Shown: piece by piece, positions 7,167 through 16,573 of the stretch
How positions within the stretch are numbered: position 1 is the first letter of the stretch
Layout of the letters: each line of letters begins with the position of its first letter
Assembly: GCA_910586355.1 (NCBI GenBank)
Contig: CAJUHJ010000001.1
Location: 1-64,000 of the forward strand
Source: an uncultured Lachnospiraceae bacterium
GTDB taxonomy: Bacteria; Bacillota; Clostridia; Lachnospirales; Lachnospiraceae
DNA: 64,000 bases
Direction: 5' to 3'
Made by a program: the position numbers and the translations under genes
Notes under the pieces: model-generated
The model's input: only the letters and a program-made list of their open reading frames with translations
Told to the model about the DNA's origin: nothing
Databases searched by the model: none

Positions 7167-9197
7167 ATGCGTAAGTTAAACAGGAAAAACTGGCTGGAAA
7201 TAGGAGCAATAACTGTTATCTTTGTCATTGCTGCCATTCTTGTATATAAAACGACAATTTTAACAAGAATGATGCTTCCGCGCACAGCAACACAGGTAAA
7301 AGCAGAAAAAGGCATGTTTTACATGCTGTCAGATGGCGATTGCCTGAAACAGTCGTTTCAGTATCCTTTGGATGAGCTGCTTAGTGCAGGAATTTCAATT
7401 TCTCTTGATGAGGATGTATTAGAAGAAATGACAAAAAAGGATAAATACAGAGACCTTGGCACACTGCATTTATCCGTAATAGATACGAAGGACGCTGTTT
7501 TGATGTCTGAGGATTATCCTGTCTATGCCCTGGCAGATGAACAAAATCTGGTGGCTTCTTTTCTGGGAACGCAAAGAGGCTATCAGGGCGCAGAACTTAC
7601 GATTGTACTAAATGCAGAAAATATCAATCCGGATATTGAGCTTGCGATTGCCTATACATCCAGGCAAATCGAACATACTAAGCTTTTGGTGAATGGGGAA
7701 CGTAAACATTTTACGTTAAATATTCAGACGGCAGACCGCCAGTTTCTCTATTGGAAACAATGGGCGGTTTTTGGCGCGGCGATTATATACCTGCTTTTGA
7801 TTGGGACATACCTGTCTTTGGCAGTAAAAAAACAAAAACCGGAAAAAGTATTTTTATTTGTTGGTGCGATGCTTGCAATGTTGTATCTTCTTCTTTTGCC
7901 GCCGCTGACAGTTCCAGATGAAGAAATACATTTTAAACAGGCCTATTCTTATGTGAATCAGCTATTCGGGCAGAATTCTCCAAAAGAGGAGATTCTTGTG
8001 ATGGATAAAGAAGATTTCCAGGCGCTTCAGATGTTTGAAACAACGCCGTCCTTACCGGAATATGACACAATCAAAACAGAAATATTAAAATCAGGCCGGG
8101 AAAAGGGGACGGTGGAAATTCCACATTCGGATACAAGAGCGCCGTTTGTAACATACCTGCCGGGTGTGATTGGAATATTTTTTGGGCGTGTTTTGGGGCT
8201 CAATGGATTATTGGTGATTTATCTGGGCAGAATAGGTTCCATATTATGTTATTTGTTTATGATGTATTGGTTTATCCGCACGATTCCTTATGCAAAATCG
8301 GCGGCATTTGTTATGGCAGTTTTGCCAATGACGATTCAGCAGTGTTGTTCTTATTCTTATGATTCGGTTGTGATAGAAACGGCGTTTTTATATATTGCAG
8401 TGCTGTTTCGCCTGATTTATGAAAAGGGAAAAATCAGCAGGCTGCAAATACTGTTATATGCAGTATTTATGATTGTGCTGTCTATTTGTAAGGGCGGCAG
8501 CTACATGCCCCTTTGCCTTTTGACGCTTTTGATACCTGAGGAAAGGTTTGGAGAGAAGAAAAAGAAATGGATATTTACTGGATGTATGGCGTTTCTTGCA
8601 GTAGTATCCTTTTTGGGTGGCACTTTAAAAAGCGTGCTGTTTGTGGTAAGTCCCACGGCAGAGCAGGCGCAGGGCGCGTATCTTGCCGGAGAAACGTATG
8701 GGACTTCCGGGCTTTTGTCCAATCCAATGGAATTTATTTTGCTGTCTGTCAGGACATTGTTTTTGTCGGGAGACGGATTTTTAGAAACCATGTTTGGTAT
8801 GCAGTTAGGTTGGTTGGATATTACAATATCAAGAATTGTCATATATGGAATGATGCTGCTTATATTTTTGGCGGTTCTTAAAATAGAAGATGAAAAAGAG
8901 CGGTTCATGCCGCAGGTGACAACAGTTCATAAATTATCCTATTTAACAGTAATTTTGTTTTCAGTCGGAATGATATTTGTTACTATGTTTATCAGCTGGA
9001 CGCCAAGGGAATCGAAGGAAATATTTGGAATTCAGGGAAGATATTTTCTGCCGCTTCTGCCGCTTTCTGTCATGTTGTTTTACAGTAAATATATCACGAT
9101 TCAAAAAGAGATTGGCAGAAAAATTATTTTTGCTGTGGTATGCCTGCAGTGCGTGGCAATTTATGGAATATTGATGTCATTAGAGAGGATACTATGA
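7167..9197 (+). CDS. DUF2142-type polytopic membrane protein
   Basis: 676 residues: an N-terminal helix (about 12-30), an extracytoplasmic domain of about 150 residues, then some ten membrane helices. The loop PPLTVPDEEIHFKQAYSY and the following VTYLPG region match the DUF2142 family, which resembles GT-C glycosyltransferases and is common in surface-polysaccharide clusters. It may transfer a sugar from a lipid carrier outside the membrane (inference). Its stop codon overlaps the start of the next GT2 gene (ATGA), suggesting coupled expression. An AGGAGG lies 14 bp upstream, rather far. Confidence 0.8.
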   Translation: MRKLNRKNWLEIGAITVIFVIAAILVYKTTILTRMMLPRTATQVKAEKGMFYMLSDGDCLKQSFQYPLDELLSAGISISLDEDVLEEMTKKDKYRDLGTLHLSVIDTKDAVLMSEDYPVYALADEQNLVASFLGTQRGYQGAELTIVLNAENINPDIELAIAYTSRQIEHTKLLVNGERKHFTLNIQTADRQFLYWKQWAVFGAAIIYLLLIGTYLSLAVKKQKPEKVFLFVGAMLAMLYLLLLPPLTVPDEEIHFKQAYSYVNQLFGQNSPKEEILVMDKEDFQALQMFETTPSLPEYDTIKTEILKSGREKGTVEIPHSDTRAPFVTYLPGVIGIFFGRVLGLNGLLVIYLGRIGSILCYLFMMYWFIRTIPYAKSAAFVMAVLPMTIQQCCSYSYDSVVIETAFLYIAVLFRLIYEKGKISRLQILLYAVFMIVLSICKGGSYMPLCLLTLLIPEERFGEKKKKWIFTGCMAFLAVVSFLGGTLKSVLFVVSPTAEQAQGAYLAGETYGTSGLLSNPMEFILLSVRTLFLSGDGFLETMFGMQLGWLDITISRIVIYGMMLLIFLAVLKIEDEKERFMPQVTTVHKLSYLTVILFSVGMIFVTMFISWTPRESKEIFGIQGRYFLPLLPLSVMLFYSKYITIQKEIGRKIIFAVVCLQCVAIYGILMSLERIL

Positions 9198-9883
9198 AAA
9201 AATTAGTCATTATTCCTGCTTATAACGAGCAGGGAGGAATTGAGAAAACAGTACATGATGTGCTAAAATATGCGCCGGAGTTTGACTATGTGGTGATTAA
9301 TGATTGCTCTACGGACGATACTCTTGAAATATGCAGGAAAAATGGTTTTCATGTCATAAATCTTCCGGTCAATCTTGGAATTGGAGGAAGTGTTCAGACG
9401 GGATATATATACGCATGGAGGAACGGGTATGATGTCGCCGTTCAGTTTGATGGAGACGGCCAGCACAATGCCAGATATTTGAATGATATGGCGGACAAGC
9501 TTTATGGCGAGAGGCTGGATATGGTGATTGGTTCCAGGTATATCAAAAAAGAAGGATTTCAGTCTTCAGGGATACGCAGAATTGGAATTCGCTATTTTAC
9601 AGGTTTAATAAAACTTGTGACAGGAAAAAAGATTACCGATCCAACTTCTGGTATGCGGATGGCCGGCAGAGAAGTGATAGAAATTTATGCAAAAAATTAT
9701 CCAAAAGATTATCCGGAGCCGGAGAGCGTTGTTGTAGTTTTAAAAGAGGGAAAAAAGGTTGGGGAAATTCCGGTGCAGATGAATGCAAGAGAGGAAGGCG
9801 TTTCATCAATTTCTCCAAGAAAATCGGTATACTACATGATAAAAGTATCTCTGGCGGTATTAATCGCAGCGGTTCGGAGGTAA
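9194..9883 (+). CDS. GT2 glycosyltransferase, DPM1/polyprenol-phosphate sugar synthase-like
   Basis: 229 residues from the ATG that overlaps the previous stop (ATGA) and follows GAGAGGA; a longer in-frame extension to 9140 lacks such a site. The GT-A fold shows PAYNEQGGI, NDCSTDDT, the acceptor-metal motif FDGDGQH and DPTSGMR. The lack of C-terminal membrane helices and the adjoining DUF2304 gene match the common GT2-DUF2304 pair, thought to load a sugar onto polyprenyl phosphate for a GT-C-type enzyme such as the upstream DUF2142 protein. Confidence 0.88.
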   Translation: MKKLVIIPAYNEQGGIEKTVHDVLKYAPEFDYVVINDCSTDDTLEICRKNGFHVINLPVNLGIGGSVQTGYIYAWRNGYDVAVQFDGDGQHNARYLNDMADKLYGERLDMVIGSRYIKKEGFQSSGIRRIGIRYFTGLIKLVTGKKITDPTSGMRMAGREVIEIYAKNYPKDYPEPESVVVVLKEGKKVGEIPVQMNAREEGVSSISPRKSVYYMIKVSLAVLIAAVRR

Positions 9884-9887
9884 AAAT

Positions 9888-10253
9888 ATGAGCCTGAAAA
9901 TACAGATTATTGTAGCAGTAGTTATTATACTGGCGATTGCCGGAATTGCAAATATGGTGCGAAGAGAACTTTTGGACTTGAAATTTGCGCTTTCGTGGCT
10001 GACAGTAGGGATTATTGTTCTTGTTTTAGATATTTTTCCGGGAATTATGAATTATCTGGTACATTTACTGGGAATTGAACTTCCGGTCAATATGATGTTT
10101 TTCTTTGGATTTTGTTTTACTTTATTTTTAGTATTTATTCTGACCGTAAAAGTTTCCAGGCAGTCAGAACAGTTAAAGCATTTGACGCAGGAAGTGGCGT
10201 TATTGGAAGAAAAGATCATGAAAGGAGAAGATTTTAAGAAAGAAGATGAATAG
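9888..10253 (+). CDS. DUF2304 small membrane protein
   Basis: 121 residues with three hydrophobic segments (about 5-22, 35-58, 65-86) and a C-terminal coiled-coil-like charged helix. The pattern RRELLDLKFALSWL is typical of DUF2304 proteins that follow DPM-type GT2 genes. It probably anchors or assists the upstream glycosyltransferase at the membrane. The 3' end overlaps the next GT2 gene by 8 bp. Confidence 0.82.
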   Translation: MSLKIQIIVAVVIILAIAGIANMVRRELLDLKFALSWLTVGIIVLVLDIFPGIMNYLVHLLGIELPVNMMFFFGFCFTLFLVFILTVKVSRQSEQLKHLTQEVALLEEKIMKGEDFKKEDE

Positions 10254-11184
10254 CGATATATGTGGTGACGCGAATTGTGATAATGAAAATCAGAAAAAAG
10301 TTCAGATTTTACTTTCAACGTACAATGGAGAGGAATACATCAGGGAGCAGTTGGATTCTATATTAGCGCAGACTTATCCGGATGTGGATATTCTAATCCG
10401 CGACGATGGTTCGAGTGACGATACATTTGTAATTTTAAAGGAATATGAGGAAATGCACTCAAATATCCGTGCATATCAGGGAGAAAATATTGGTGTCAAT
10501 CAAAGTTTTTTTGAACTTTTGAAAAAAAGTAATAAAGAAGCCGCATACATAGGGTTCTGCGATCAAGACGACTATTGGCTGCCGGAAAAAATAGAAAAGG
10601 CAGTAGAGCAGTTAAAACGCCTGAAAGGACCGGCATTGTACTGCAGTGCAAAAACCTTAGTGGATGAGAATCTTGAAGTCTTAAAAAATCAGCAGAATCC
10701 TCATGTCAATCCCGGTTTTGGAAATGCCGTGATTGAAAGTATCTGTTCTGGTTGTACAACACTTATGAACCGTGATTTGACAGAAATTATTGTAAAGCGT
10801 CTGCCAAAAGATGTCATTCACCATGACTGGTGGTGCTATATGGCCGCCACTTATCTTGGCAGTATGTATTATGACGAGAATTCGTATATCTATTATCGTC
10901 AGCATAGAGGGAATGAAGTCGGCGCGAGTGGTTCGGCGTTTGCGCAAATCAAAGCAAAAGCCAGAGATTTAAAAAAACGCCGTGGAGATTTAAAAAAGCA
11001 GCTGTCCGATTTCAAACATTTCTATCATTCAGCTGCCGAAAAAGACGCGTTGGTAGACGCGATTTTAAAAGCAGAAAAATTTCCAAACCGGTTTACGATA
11101 CTTTTTGACAAACGCTGGTATCGGCAGAGTGGATTGGATAACTGGGTAGTCAGAGTTTTATTTTTAATAGGTCGAATGTTATAA
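10246..11184 (+). CDS. GT2 glycosyltransferase, RgpB-like rhamnosyltransferase
   Basis: 312 residues. The N-terminal GT-A domain has QILLSTYNGEEYIREQLDS, RDDGSSDDT and FCDQDDYWLPEK, the pattern of RgpB-type alpha-L-rhamnosyltransferases. The C-terminal part is basic and amphipathic, consistent with a membrane-associated enzyme. Placement directly before rfbD supports dTDP-rhamnose as donor, but donor and linkage are inferred. Confidence 0.82.
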   Translation: MNSDICGDANCDNENQKKVQILLSTYNGEEYIREQLDSILAQTYPDVDILIRDDGSSDDTFVILKEYEEMHSNIRAYQGENIGVNQSFFELLKKSNKEAAYIGFCDQDDYWLPEKIEKAVEQLKRLKGPALYCSAKTLVDENLEVLKNQQNPHVNPGFGNAVIESICSGCTTLMNRDLTEIIVKRLPKDVIHHDWWCYMAATYLGSMYYDENSYIYYRQHRGNEVGASGSAFAQIKAKARDLKKRRGDLKKQLSDFKHFYHSAAEKDALVDAILKAEKFPNRFTILFDKRWYRQSGLDNWVVRVLFLIGRML

Positions 11185-11211
11185 AAAATGTGCAGCAGAA
11201 AGGAATGCGAT

Positions 11212-12078
11212 ATGAAAAAATTATTGTTGACAGGCAGTAACGGTCAGCTTGGAAGAGCGTTGAACAAAGAATATGCCAAAGATGATGTGGAAATTATCAA
11301 TACAGATGTAGCAGAGGGAGAAGGAATTTATGCGTTGGATATTACCGATGTGGAGGCAGTTAACGATTTCGTAATGAAAACAAAACCGGATGTGATAATC
11401 AACTGCGCTGCTCACACAAATGTCGACGCTTGCGAGACACAGTGGGATCTGGCATACAAAATAAATGCGATTGGCGCCAGAAATTTAAGTATTGCGGCAG
11501 AAAAGGCAGATGCGAAACTCATTCATATTTCAACGGATTATGTATTTGAAGGAAATTGCCCGGACCCATTGACAGAATTTGACAAAACAGGGCCAATCAG
11601 CGCATACGGCAAAACGAAGTTTGAGGGAGAGAATTTTGTAAAAGAATTTTCAAGCAAACATTTTATTCTGCGTACTGCGTGGCTGTATGGAGACGGTAAA
11701 AATTTTGTAAAAACAATGTTAAAACTGGCGGAAAGCCATGATACGATTACGGTTGTGTCCGATCAGTTTGGTTCTCCGACAAGCGCGTCGGAATTGGCAA
11801 GAATGGTTCATTTTCTGGAACCGACGGAAAGCTATGGAACGTATCATGCGACTTGTGAAGGACAGTGCAGCTGGGCGGATTTTGCCGTAGAGATTTTCAA
11901 AAAAGCCGGTAAAAATACAACTGTAAAATATGTCACAACAGAAGAATATAATTCTCCGGCGAAACGTCCGGCATATTCTGTTTTAGATAATTATATGCTG
12001 CGCCTTGCCTTTGGAGACGCATTTCAAATGGCGGACTGGAAAGATGCCTTAGACGAATATATGAAAGAAATACTTTAA
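11212..12078 (+). CDS. rfbD: dTDP-4-dehydrorhamnose reductase RfbD (RmlD)
   Basis: Last step of dTDP-L-rhamnose synthesis (NAD(P)H reduction at C4). SDR motifs: GSNGQLGRA nucleotide-binding loop, the STDYVFEG region and the catalytic YGKTKFEGE (YxxxK). 288 residues is the usual size. ATG 11212 has GAAAGGA upstream; the in-frame ATG 11188 does not. It is separated from rfbB-A-C by one GT2 gene and an internal promoter. Confidence 0.95.
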   Translation: MKKLLLTGSNGQLGRALNKEYAKDDVEIINTDVAEGEGIYALDITDVEAVNDFVMKTKPDVIINCAAHTNVDACETQWDLAYKINAIGARNLSIAAEKADAKLIHISTDYVFEGNCPDPLTEFDKTGPISAYGKTKFEGENFVKEFSSKHFILRTAWLYGDGKNFVKTMLKLAESHDTITVVSDQFGSPTSASELARMVHFLEPTESYGTYHATCEGQCSWADFAVEIFKKAGKNTTVKYVTTEEYNSPAKRPAYSVLDNYMLRLAFGDAFQMADWKDALDEYMKEIL

Positions 12079-12100
12079 ACGAATACAAAGGGGAGATACT

Positions 12101-12922
12101 ATGGAACCGCTTGTCAGTGTATGTATTCCGGCTTATAACAATGCCGCTTATATCAAAGAAACAATAGATTCTATTTTGGGACAGACGTATTCTAATTTGG
12201 AGCTTGTCATTTGTGACGACAGGTCAAAAGATGATACGGTTAAAGTAATCGAAGCGATAAAAGACGACAGGATAAAACTATTCCAAAATGAAAAAAATCT
12301 CGGTATGTCCGGGAACTGGAATCATTGTTTGTCGAAATGTTCGGGAGAATTTATCAAATTAATCTGTGCCGACGATATGCTGGCGCCGGATTGCCTCAAA
12401 AAAGAAGTGCAGGCTTTGATAGATCATCCTTCTGCAGTATTGGCGGAAAGCGATACGAGGCTGTTCGACTTAAATGGGAAACCAAAGGGATTTTATAAAA
12501 GATATAAGACAAGCGGCCTGACAGATGGAAAGAAAATAGCAAGAGCCGGTTTGTTTGTCAAGAATTATTTTGGGGCTCCTCTTGCAAATACGTTTCGAAA
12601 GAGCAGTCTAAAAAAAGCGGGCGGATTTGATTCGTGGTATACGTATATTTTGGATTATGATTTTTGGGTAAAATTAGCGTGTATGGGGGACGTTTACATT
12701 ATTCATGAACCGCTGAATTATTTTCGGGTGCGGAATGATTCGAATACCGGAGAAGTGATGGCGGGGGATAAGACGGACGACTATGTGAAGGAGCATATTC
12801 ATCTGTTGAAAAAGTATCGGGAAGAATTGCAGTTATCAAAGGCGGATATGAGAAGAAGCGTGCGTATCCGCAAGCTCCGTAATTTTGCGGCTGGGGTATA
12901 TTTGAAGATATTTGTTAAATAA
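12101..12922 (+). CDS. GT2 glycosyltransferase
   Basis: 273 residues: PLVSVCIPAYNNAAYIKET, CDDRSKDDT and the metal-binding LICADDMLAPD in the N-terminal GT-A domain, then the DYDFWVKLA region typical of inverting GT2 enzymes. No membrane helix. It lies between rfbD and rfbBAC, so a role in a rhamnose-containing glycan is likely, but donor and acceptor are not evident. Confidence 0.85.
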   Translation: MEPLVSVCIPAYNNAAYIKETIDSILGQTYSNLELVICDDRSKDDTVKVIEAIKDDRIKLFQNEKNLGMSGNWNHCLSKCSGEFIKLICADDMLAPDCLKKEVQALIDHPSAVLAESDTRLFDLNGKPKGFYKRYKTSGLTDGKKIARAGLFVKNYFGAPLANTFRKSSLKKAGGFDSWYTYILDYDFWVKLACMGDVYIIHEPLNYFRVRNDSNTGEVMAGDKTDDYVKEHIHLLKKYREELQLSKADMRRSVRIRKLRNFAAGVYLKIFVK

Positions 12923-12980
12923 TAGGATTGAGCAGGTTGAATTTTCAATCGGCTACAATTTTAGAAACATTTGGTGAAAC

Positions 12981-13009
12981 TTGTAATTTTTGGTGGATAG
13001 TGCTATAAT
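12981..13009 (+). promoter_or_regulatory. Sigma-A promoter for rfbBAC
   Basis: TTGTAA (12981-12986) and TATAAT (13004-13009) with a 17-bp spacer, 50 bp before rfbB. A weak inverted repeat (GATTGA/TCAATC, 12926-12950) upstream may partly terminate the preceding transcript. The promoter lies inside the longer in-frame extension of rfbB, which argues against that extension. Confidence 0.75.
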
Positions 13010-13058
13010 ATCGTATCTGTTCAGAAAAAACAACAGAAGGAAAGGAGAGTGCTCTGAT

Positions 13059-14141
13059 ATGAGAACTTACTTGGTAACTGGCGGGGCAGGTTTTATTGGG
13101 TCGAATTATATCCATTATATGTTCCGCAAATATGAGAATGAAATCCGCATTATTAATGTAGATGCGCTGACGTATGCGGGTAATTTGGAGAATTTAAAAG
13201 AAGTTGAGGACAGGGATAATTATACCTTTGTGAAGGCTGATATTACAGATAAAGATGCGATGATGAAGATTTTTAAAGAAAATGATATTGACCGCGTTGT
13301 GCATTTTGCAGCAGAAAGCCATGTTGACAGAAGTATTGTAGACCCGGAAGTGTTTATCAAGACGAACGTGCTTGGGACGGCCGTTATGTTAAATTGTGCG
13401 AAAGAGGCATGGGAGAAGGAAGACGGTACGTTTGCCGAAGGAAAGAAGTTTTTACATGTTTCTACGGATGAAGTTTATGGGTCTTTGGACGATGAAGGCG
13501 GTTATTTTTATGAGACGACGCCGTATGACCCGCACAGTCCGTATTCTGCAAGTAAAGCGTCTTCGGATTTTCTGGTAAAAGCATATATTGATACGTATCA
13601 TTTTCCGGCAAACATTACAAATTGTTCGAACAATTACGGGCCTTATCAATTTCCTGAGAAATTGATTCCACTTATTATTAATAATGCGCTCCATGGCAGA
13701 AAACTGCCTGTTTACGGGGATGGGAAAAATGTCCGTGACTGGCTTTATGTGGACGATCATGCAAAAGGAATTGATATGGTCCAGGAGAAAGGACGGATTG
13801 GCGAGACATACAATATCGGCGGACACAATGAAAAGCAGAATATTGAGATAATTGAAATTATTTTAGAGACGCTTCTTGAAATGCTGCCTAAAGATGATGA
13901 GAGAAGAAAGTTTATCAGTAAGGATTTGATTACCTATGTGACGGATCGCAAGGGACATGACAGAAGGTATGCGATTGCGCCGGATAAGATAAAAGCGGAA
14001 ATTGGCTGGGAACCGGAGACAATGTTTAAAGACGGTATTAAAAAGACGATTGCATGGTTTTTTGAACACGAGGATTGGATGGAAAGCGTTACAAGCGGAG
14101 ATTACCAGAAGTATTATGATGAGATGTATCAGAACCGATAA
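13059..14141 (+). CDS. rfbB: dTDP-glucose 4,6-dehydratase RfbB (RmlB)
   Basis: Converts dTDP-glucose to dTDP-4-keto-6-deoxyglucose, the precursor of rhamnose and, in this window, probably also of the amino sugar made by the 54.5-58.1 kb genes. 360 residues: GGAGFIGSN, HFAAESHVDRS, STDEVYG, YSASKASSD (YxxxK) and NNYGPYQFPEKLIP. AAGGAAAGGAG precedes ATG 13059. Confidence 0.96.
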   Translation: MRTYLVTGGAGFIGSNYIHYMFRKYENEIRIINVDALTYAGNLENLKEVEDRDNYTFVKADITDKDAMMKIFKENDIDRVVHFAAESHVDRSIVDPEVFIKTNVLGTAVMLNCAKEAWEKEDGTFAEGKKFLHVSTDEVYGSLDDEGGYFYETTPYDPHSPYSASKASSDFLVKAYIDTYHFPANITNCSNNYGPYQFPEKLIPLIINNALHGRKLPVYGDGKNVRDWLYVDDHAKGIDMVQEKGRIGETYNIGGHNEKQNIEIIEIILETLLEMLPKDDERRKFISKDLITYVTDRKGHDRRYAIAPDKIKAEIGWEPETMFKDGIKKTIAWFFEHEDWMESVTSGDYQKYYDEMYQNR

Positions 14142-14177
14142 AGATTGGCAGTTAAAATCGGAGAGAGGGGTTATGTG

Positions 14178-15056
14178 GTGAAAGGGATTATTTTAGCAGG
14201 CGGTTCGGGAACAAGGCTTTATCCGCTGACGAAAGCGATTAGCAAGCAGATTATGCCGATTTATGATAAGCCGATGATTTATTATCCGTTGTCGACCCTG
14301 ATGCTGGCTGGAATTCGGGATATATTGATTATTTCTACGCCAAGGGATTTGCCGGTATTTCAAGAACTTCTGGGATCCGGGGAACAGCTTGGAATGAGAT
14401 TTGCTTATGCTGTTCAGGAACAGCCGAGAGGACTTGCCGACGCATTTATTATTGGCGCTGATTTTATTGGACAAGATTCAGCTGCATTGGTTTTAGGCGA
14501 TAATATTTTCTATGGGCAGAGTTTTTCTAAGGTTTTAAGGCGGGTGGCAGAACGTACGGAAAATCAGCCGGGTGCGACGATATTTGGTTATTATGTCAGG
14601 GACCCGAGAGAGTACGGCGTTGTCGAATTTGATGAAAATGGAAAGGCGTTGTCTATTGAGGAAAAACCCAAGCATCCCAAATCAAATTATGCGGTACCGG
14701 GACTTTATTTTTATGACAACGACGTAGTGGAAATTGCGAAAAATGTCAAACCTTCTGCTAGAGGGGAAATTGAGATTACAAGCGTCAATAATGAATATTT
14801 AAAGCGGCAGACACTTTCCGTTGAGACATTGGGACGTGGCTTTGCTTGGCTGGATACGGGAAACCATGATATGCTTTTAGCGGCGGCAGATTTTGTATCT
14901 GCATTTCAGAAACGACAGGGACTGTATATTTCCTGTATTGAAGAAATTGCATATAAACAGGGATTTATTGATAGAAAACAGCTGGCTGACCTGGCTCAGC
15001 CGCTTCTGAAAACAGAGTATGGACAGTATTTAATTGAGGTTGCAGAAGGGCTTTAA
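14178..15056 (+). CDS. rfbA: Glucose-1-phosphate thymidylyltransferase RfbA (RmlA)
   Basis: Makes dTDP-glucose from dTTP and glucose-1-phosphate. It shows the signature [13 protein letters not shown], then [24 protein letters not shown] and [13 protein letters not shown] 14178 gives the family N-terminus MKGIILAGG and lies 7 bp after GAGAGGGG; GTG 14175 is adjacent and a TTG further upstream has no site. About 292 residues, as expected. Confidence 0.95.
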   Translation: MKGIILAGGSGTRLYPLTKAISKQIMPIYDKPMIYYPLSTLMLAGIRDILIISTPRDLPVFQELLGSGEQLGMRFAYAVQEQPRGLADAFIIGADFIGQDSAALVLGDNIFYGQSFSKVLRRVAERTENQPGATIFGYYVRDPREYGVVEFDENGKALSIEEKPKHPKSNYAVPGLYFYDNDVVEIAKNVKPSARGEIEITSVNNEYLKRQTLSVETLGRGFAWLDTGNHDMLLAAADFVSAFQKRQGLYISCIEEIAYKQGFIDRKQLADLAQPLLKTEYGQYLIEVAEGL

Positions 15057-15089
15057 TAGAGTAGAGAAACAGTAAGAGGAGAATTTGAC

Positions 15090-15668
15090 ATGGGAAAAAT
15101 TGAAGTGATGGCGGACTGTAATGGAATTGCCGGATTAAAGGTGATAAAACTGGCTGTTTTCGGCGACGAACGCGGATATTTTATGGAAACATACAATTAT
15201 AACGATTTTAAAGAAGCGGGAATTGACTGTGAATTTGTACAGGATAACCAGTCGGCATCGAAAAAAGGCGTGCTGCGGGGACTGCATTTTCAGATTCAGT
15301 ATCCGCAGGATAAGCTTGTACGTGTCATACATGGAGAAGTATTTGATGTAGTTGTGGATTTGAGGAAAGATTCTGAAACGTTTGGCAAATGGTTTGGGGT
15401 GATACTTTCAGAAGAAAACAAAAAGCAGTTCTTTATTCCGAAGGGATTTGCCCATGGGTTTGTCGTGTTAAGCGATTATGCAGAATTTTGTTATAAGGTT
15501 ACAGATTTTTATCATCCAAATGACGAGGGCGGATTGTTGTGGGAAGACCCTGATATTGGTATTGACTGGCCGATGCCGGAAGGAATGTCTAAAGCAGATT
15601 TAACGCTTTCGGAAAAAGACAAGGTCTGGGGCAGTTTCAAAGAGTATAAAGCAAAGATTGAATCATGA
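15090..15668 (+). CDS. rfbC: dTDP-4-dehydrorhamnose 3,5-epimerase RfbC (RmlC)
   Basis: Cupin epimerase of dTDP-rhamnose synthesis, 192 residues. DERGYFMETY, FVQDNQSASKKGVLRGLHFQ (with catalytic His), VVVDLRKDS and FIPKGFAHGFVVLS are classic RmlC motifs. AAGAGGAGAAT precedes the ATG. Its end meets the ABC permease gene. Confidence 0.96.
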   Translation: MGKIEVMADCNGIAGLKVIKLAVFGDERGYFMETYNYNDFKEAGIDCEFVQDNQSASKKGVLRGLHFQIQYPQDKLVRVIHGEVFDVVVDLRKDSETFGKWFGVILSEENKKQFFIPKGFAHGFVVLSDYAEFCYKVTDFYHPNDEGGLLWEDPDIGIDWPMPEGMSKADLTLSEKDKVWGSFKEYKAKIES

Positions 15669-15676
15669 GGGAATTT

Positions 15677-16528
15677 ATGGCAGTTTCAAAGAAAACGAAT
15701 GCTGTAAGGCAGAATCAAAAGTTATCATTGGCGGGAATCTATGCGGGCAGAAAGCTGATTACCCGCCTTTCTGTCAATGATTTTAAAACAAAATTTGCAG
15801 GTTCCTATCTTGGGATTATATGGGCGTTTGTACAGCCGGTGATTACAGTTTTGGTATATTGGTTTGTATTTGAAAAAGGTTTTAAGCCTGTGCCAATAAA
15901 CAATGCGGCAGGCGTAGAAACGCCGTTTGTGCTTTGGCTGATTGCAGGAATGGTGCCCTGGTTTTTTTTCAACGACGCCTTAAGCGGGGGGACGAGAGCC
16001 CTTTTGGATTATTCTTATCTTGTCAAAAAGGTAGTGTTTCAGATTGATATACTTCCGATTGTCAAAGTAATTTCCTCTGTATTTGTACATCTTTTCTTTT
16101 TGGCGTTTGCAGTTTTGCTGTTTGCCTTATATGGATATTTTCCAGATCTTTATACCTTGCAGATTCTCTATTACTCTGTCTGCCTGTTTGCATTTGTACT
16201 GGGACTTTCCTATTTGACAAGTGCAGTCGTGGTATTTTTCCGAGATTTGAATCAGGTGATTAATATTGTACTGCAGGTAGGCGTATGGGTAACGCCGATT
16301 ATGTGGAATATAGAGACAATGGACATTAGCCCGGCATTAAAAGGGATTATAAAATTAAATCCTCTGTTTTATGTTGTGCAGGGGTATCGGGATGCTTTCA
16401 TCGGCAAAATAGCTTTTTGGGAGCGATGGGAACTTACCATTTATTTTTGGGTGGTAACGCTATTGTTTTTCTGGCTTGGGATTCACGTATTTAAAAAACT
16501 GCGGATGCATTTTGCGGATGTGTTATAA
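15677..16528 (+). CDS. ABC-2 polysaccharide exporter permease (Wzm-like)
   Basis: About 283 residues with six membrane helices. NDFKTKFAGSYLGIIWAF, the VPWFFFNDAL region, DYSYLVKK and INPLF-like motifs mark the Wzm/RgpC/TagG permease family that moves undecaprenyl-linked glycans across the membrane. ATG 15677 follows AGGGA; ATG 15665, which overlaps the rfbC stop, is the alternative start. It pairs with the ATPase 45 bp downstream. A clear paralogue lies at 46218-47021. Confidence 0.9.
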   Translation: MAVSKKTNAVRQNQKLSLAGIYAGRKLITRLSVNDFKTKFAGSYLGIIWAFVQPVITVLVYWFVFEKGFKPVPINNAAGVETPFVLWLIAGMVPWFFFNDALSGGTRALLDYSYLVKKVVFQIDILPIVKVISSVFVHLFFLAFAVLLFALYGYFPDLYTLQILYYSVCLFAFVLGLSYLTSAVVVFFRDLNQVINIVLQVGVWVTPIMWNIETMDISPALKGIIKLNPLFYVVQGYRDAFIGKIAFWERWELTIYFWVVTLLFFWLGIHVFKKLRMHFADVL

Positions 16529-16537
16529 ATACCCCTC

Positions 16538-16551
16538 CTGCCATATGGCAG
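16538..16551. repeat. 14-bp perfect palindrome between permease and ATPase genes
   Basis: CTGCCATATGGCAG is self-complementary and lies between the permease stop and the ATPase ribosome binding site. It has no loop, so it is a weak hairpin; it could be a protein-binding site or chance. Confidence 0.3.
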
Positions 16552-16573
16552 AAATAAGGAAAGGTTTAAATCA

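Noticed and set aside
12990..13058. N-terminal extension of rfbB
   Set aside because: It covers the promoter -10 box and lacks a ribosome binding site, while ATG 13059 has a strong one.
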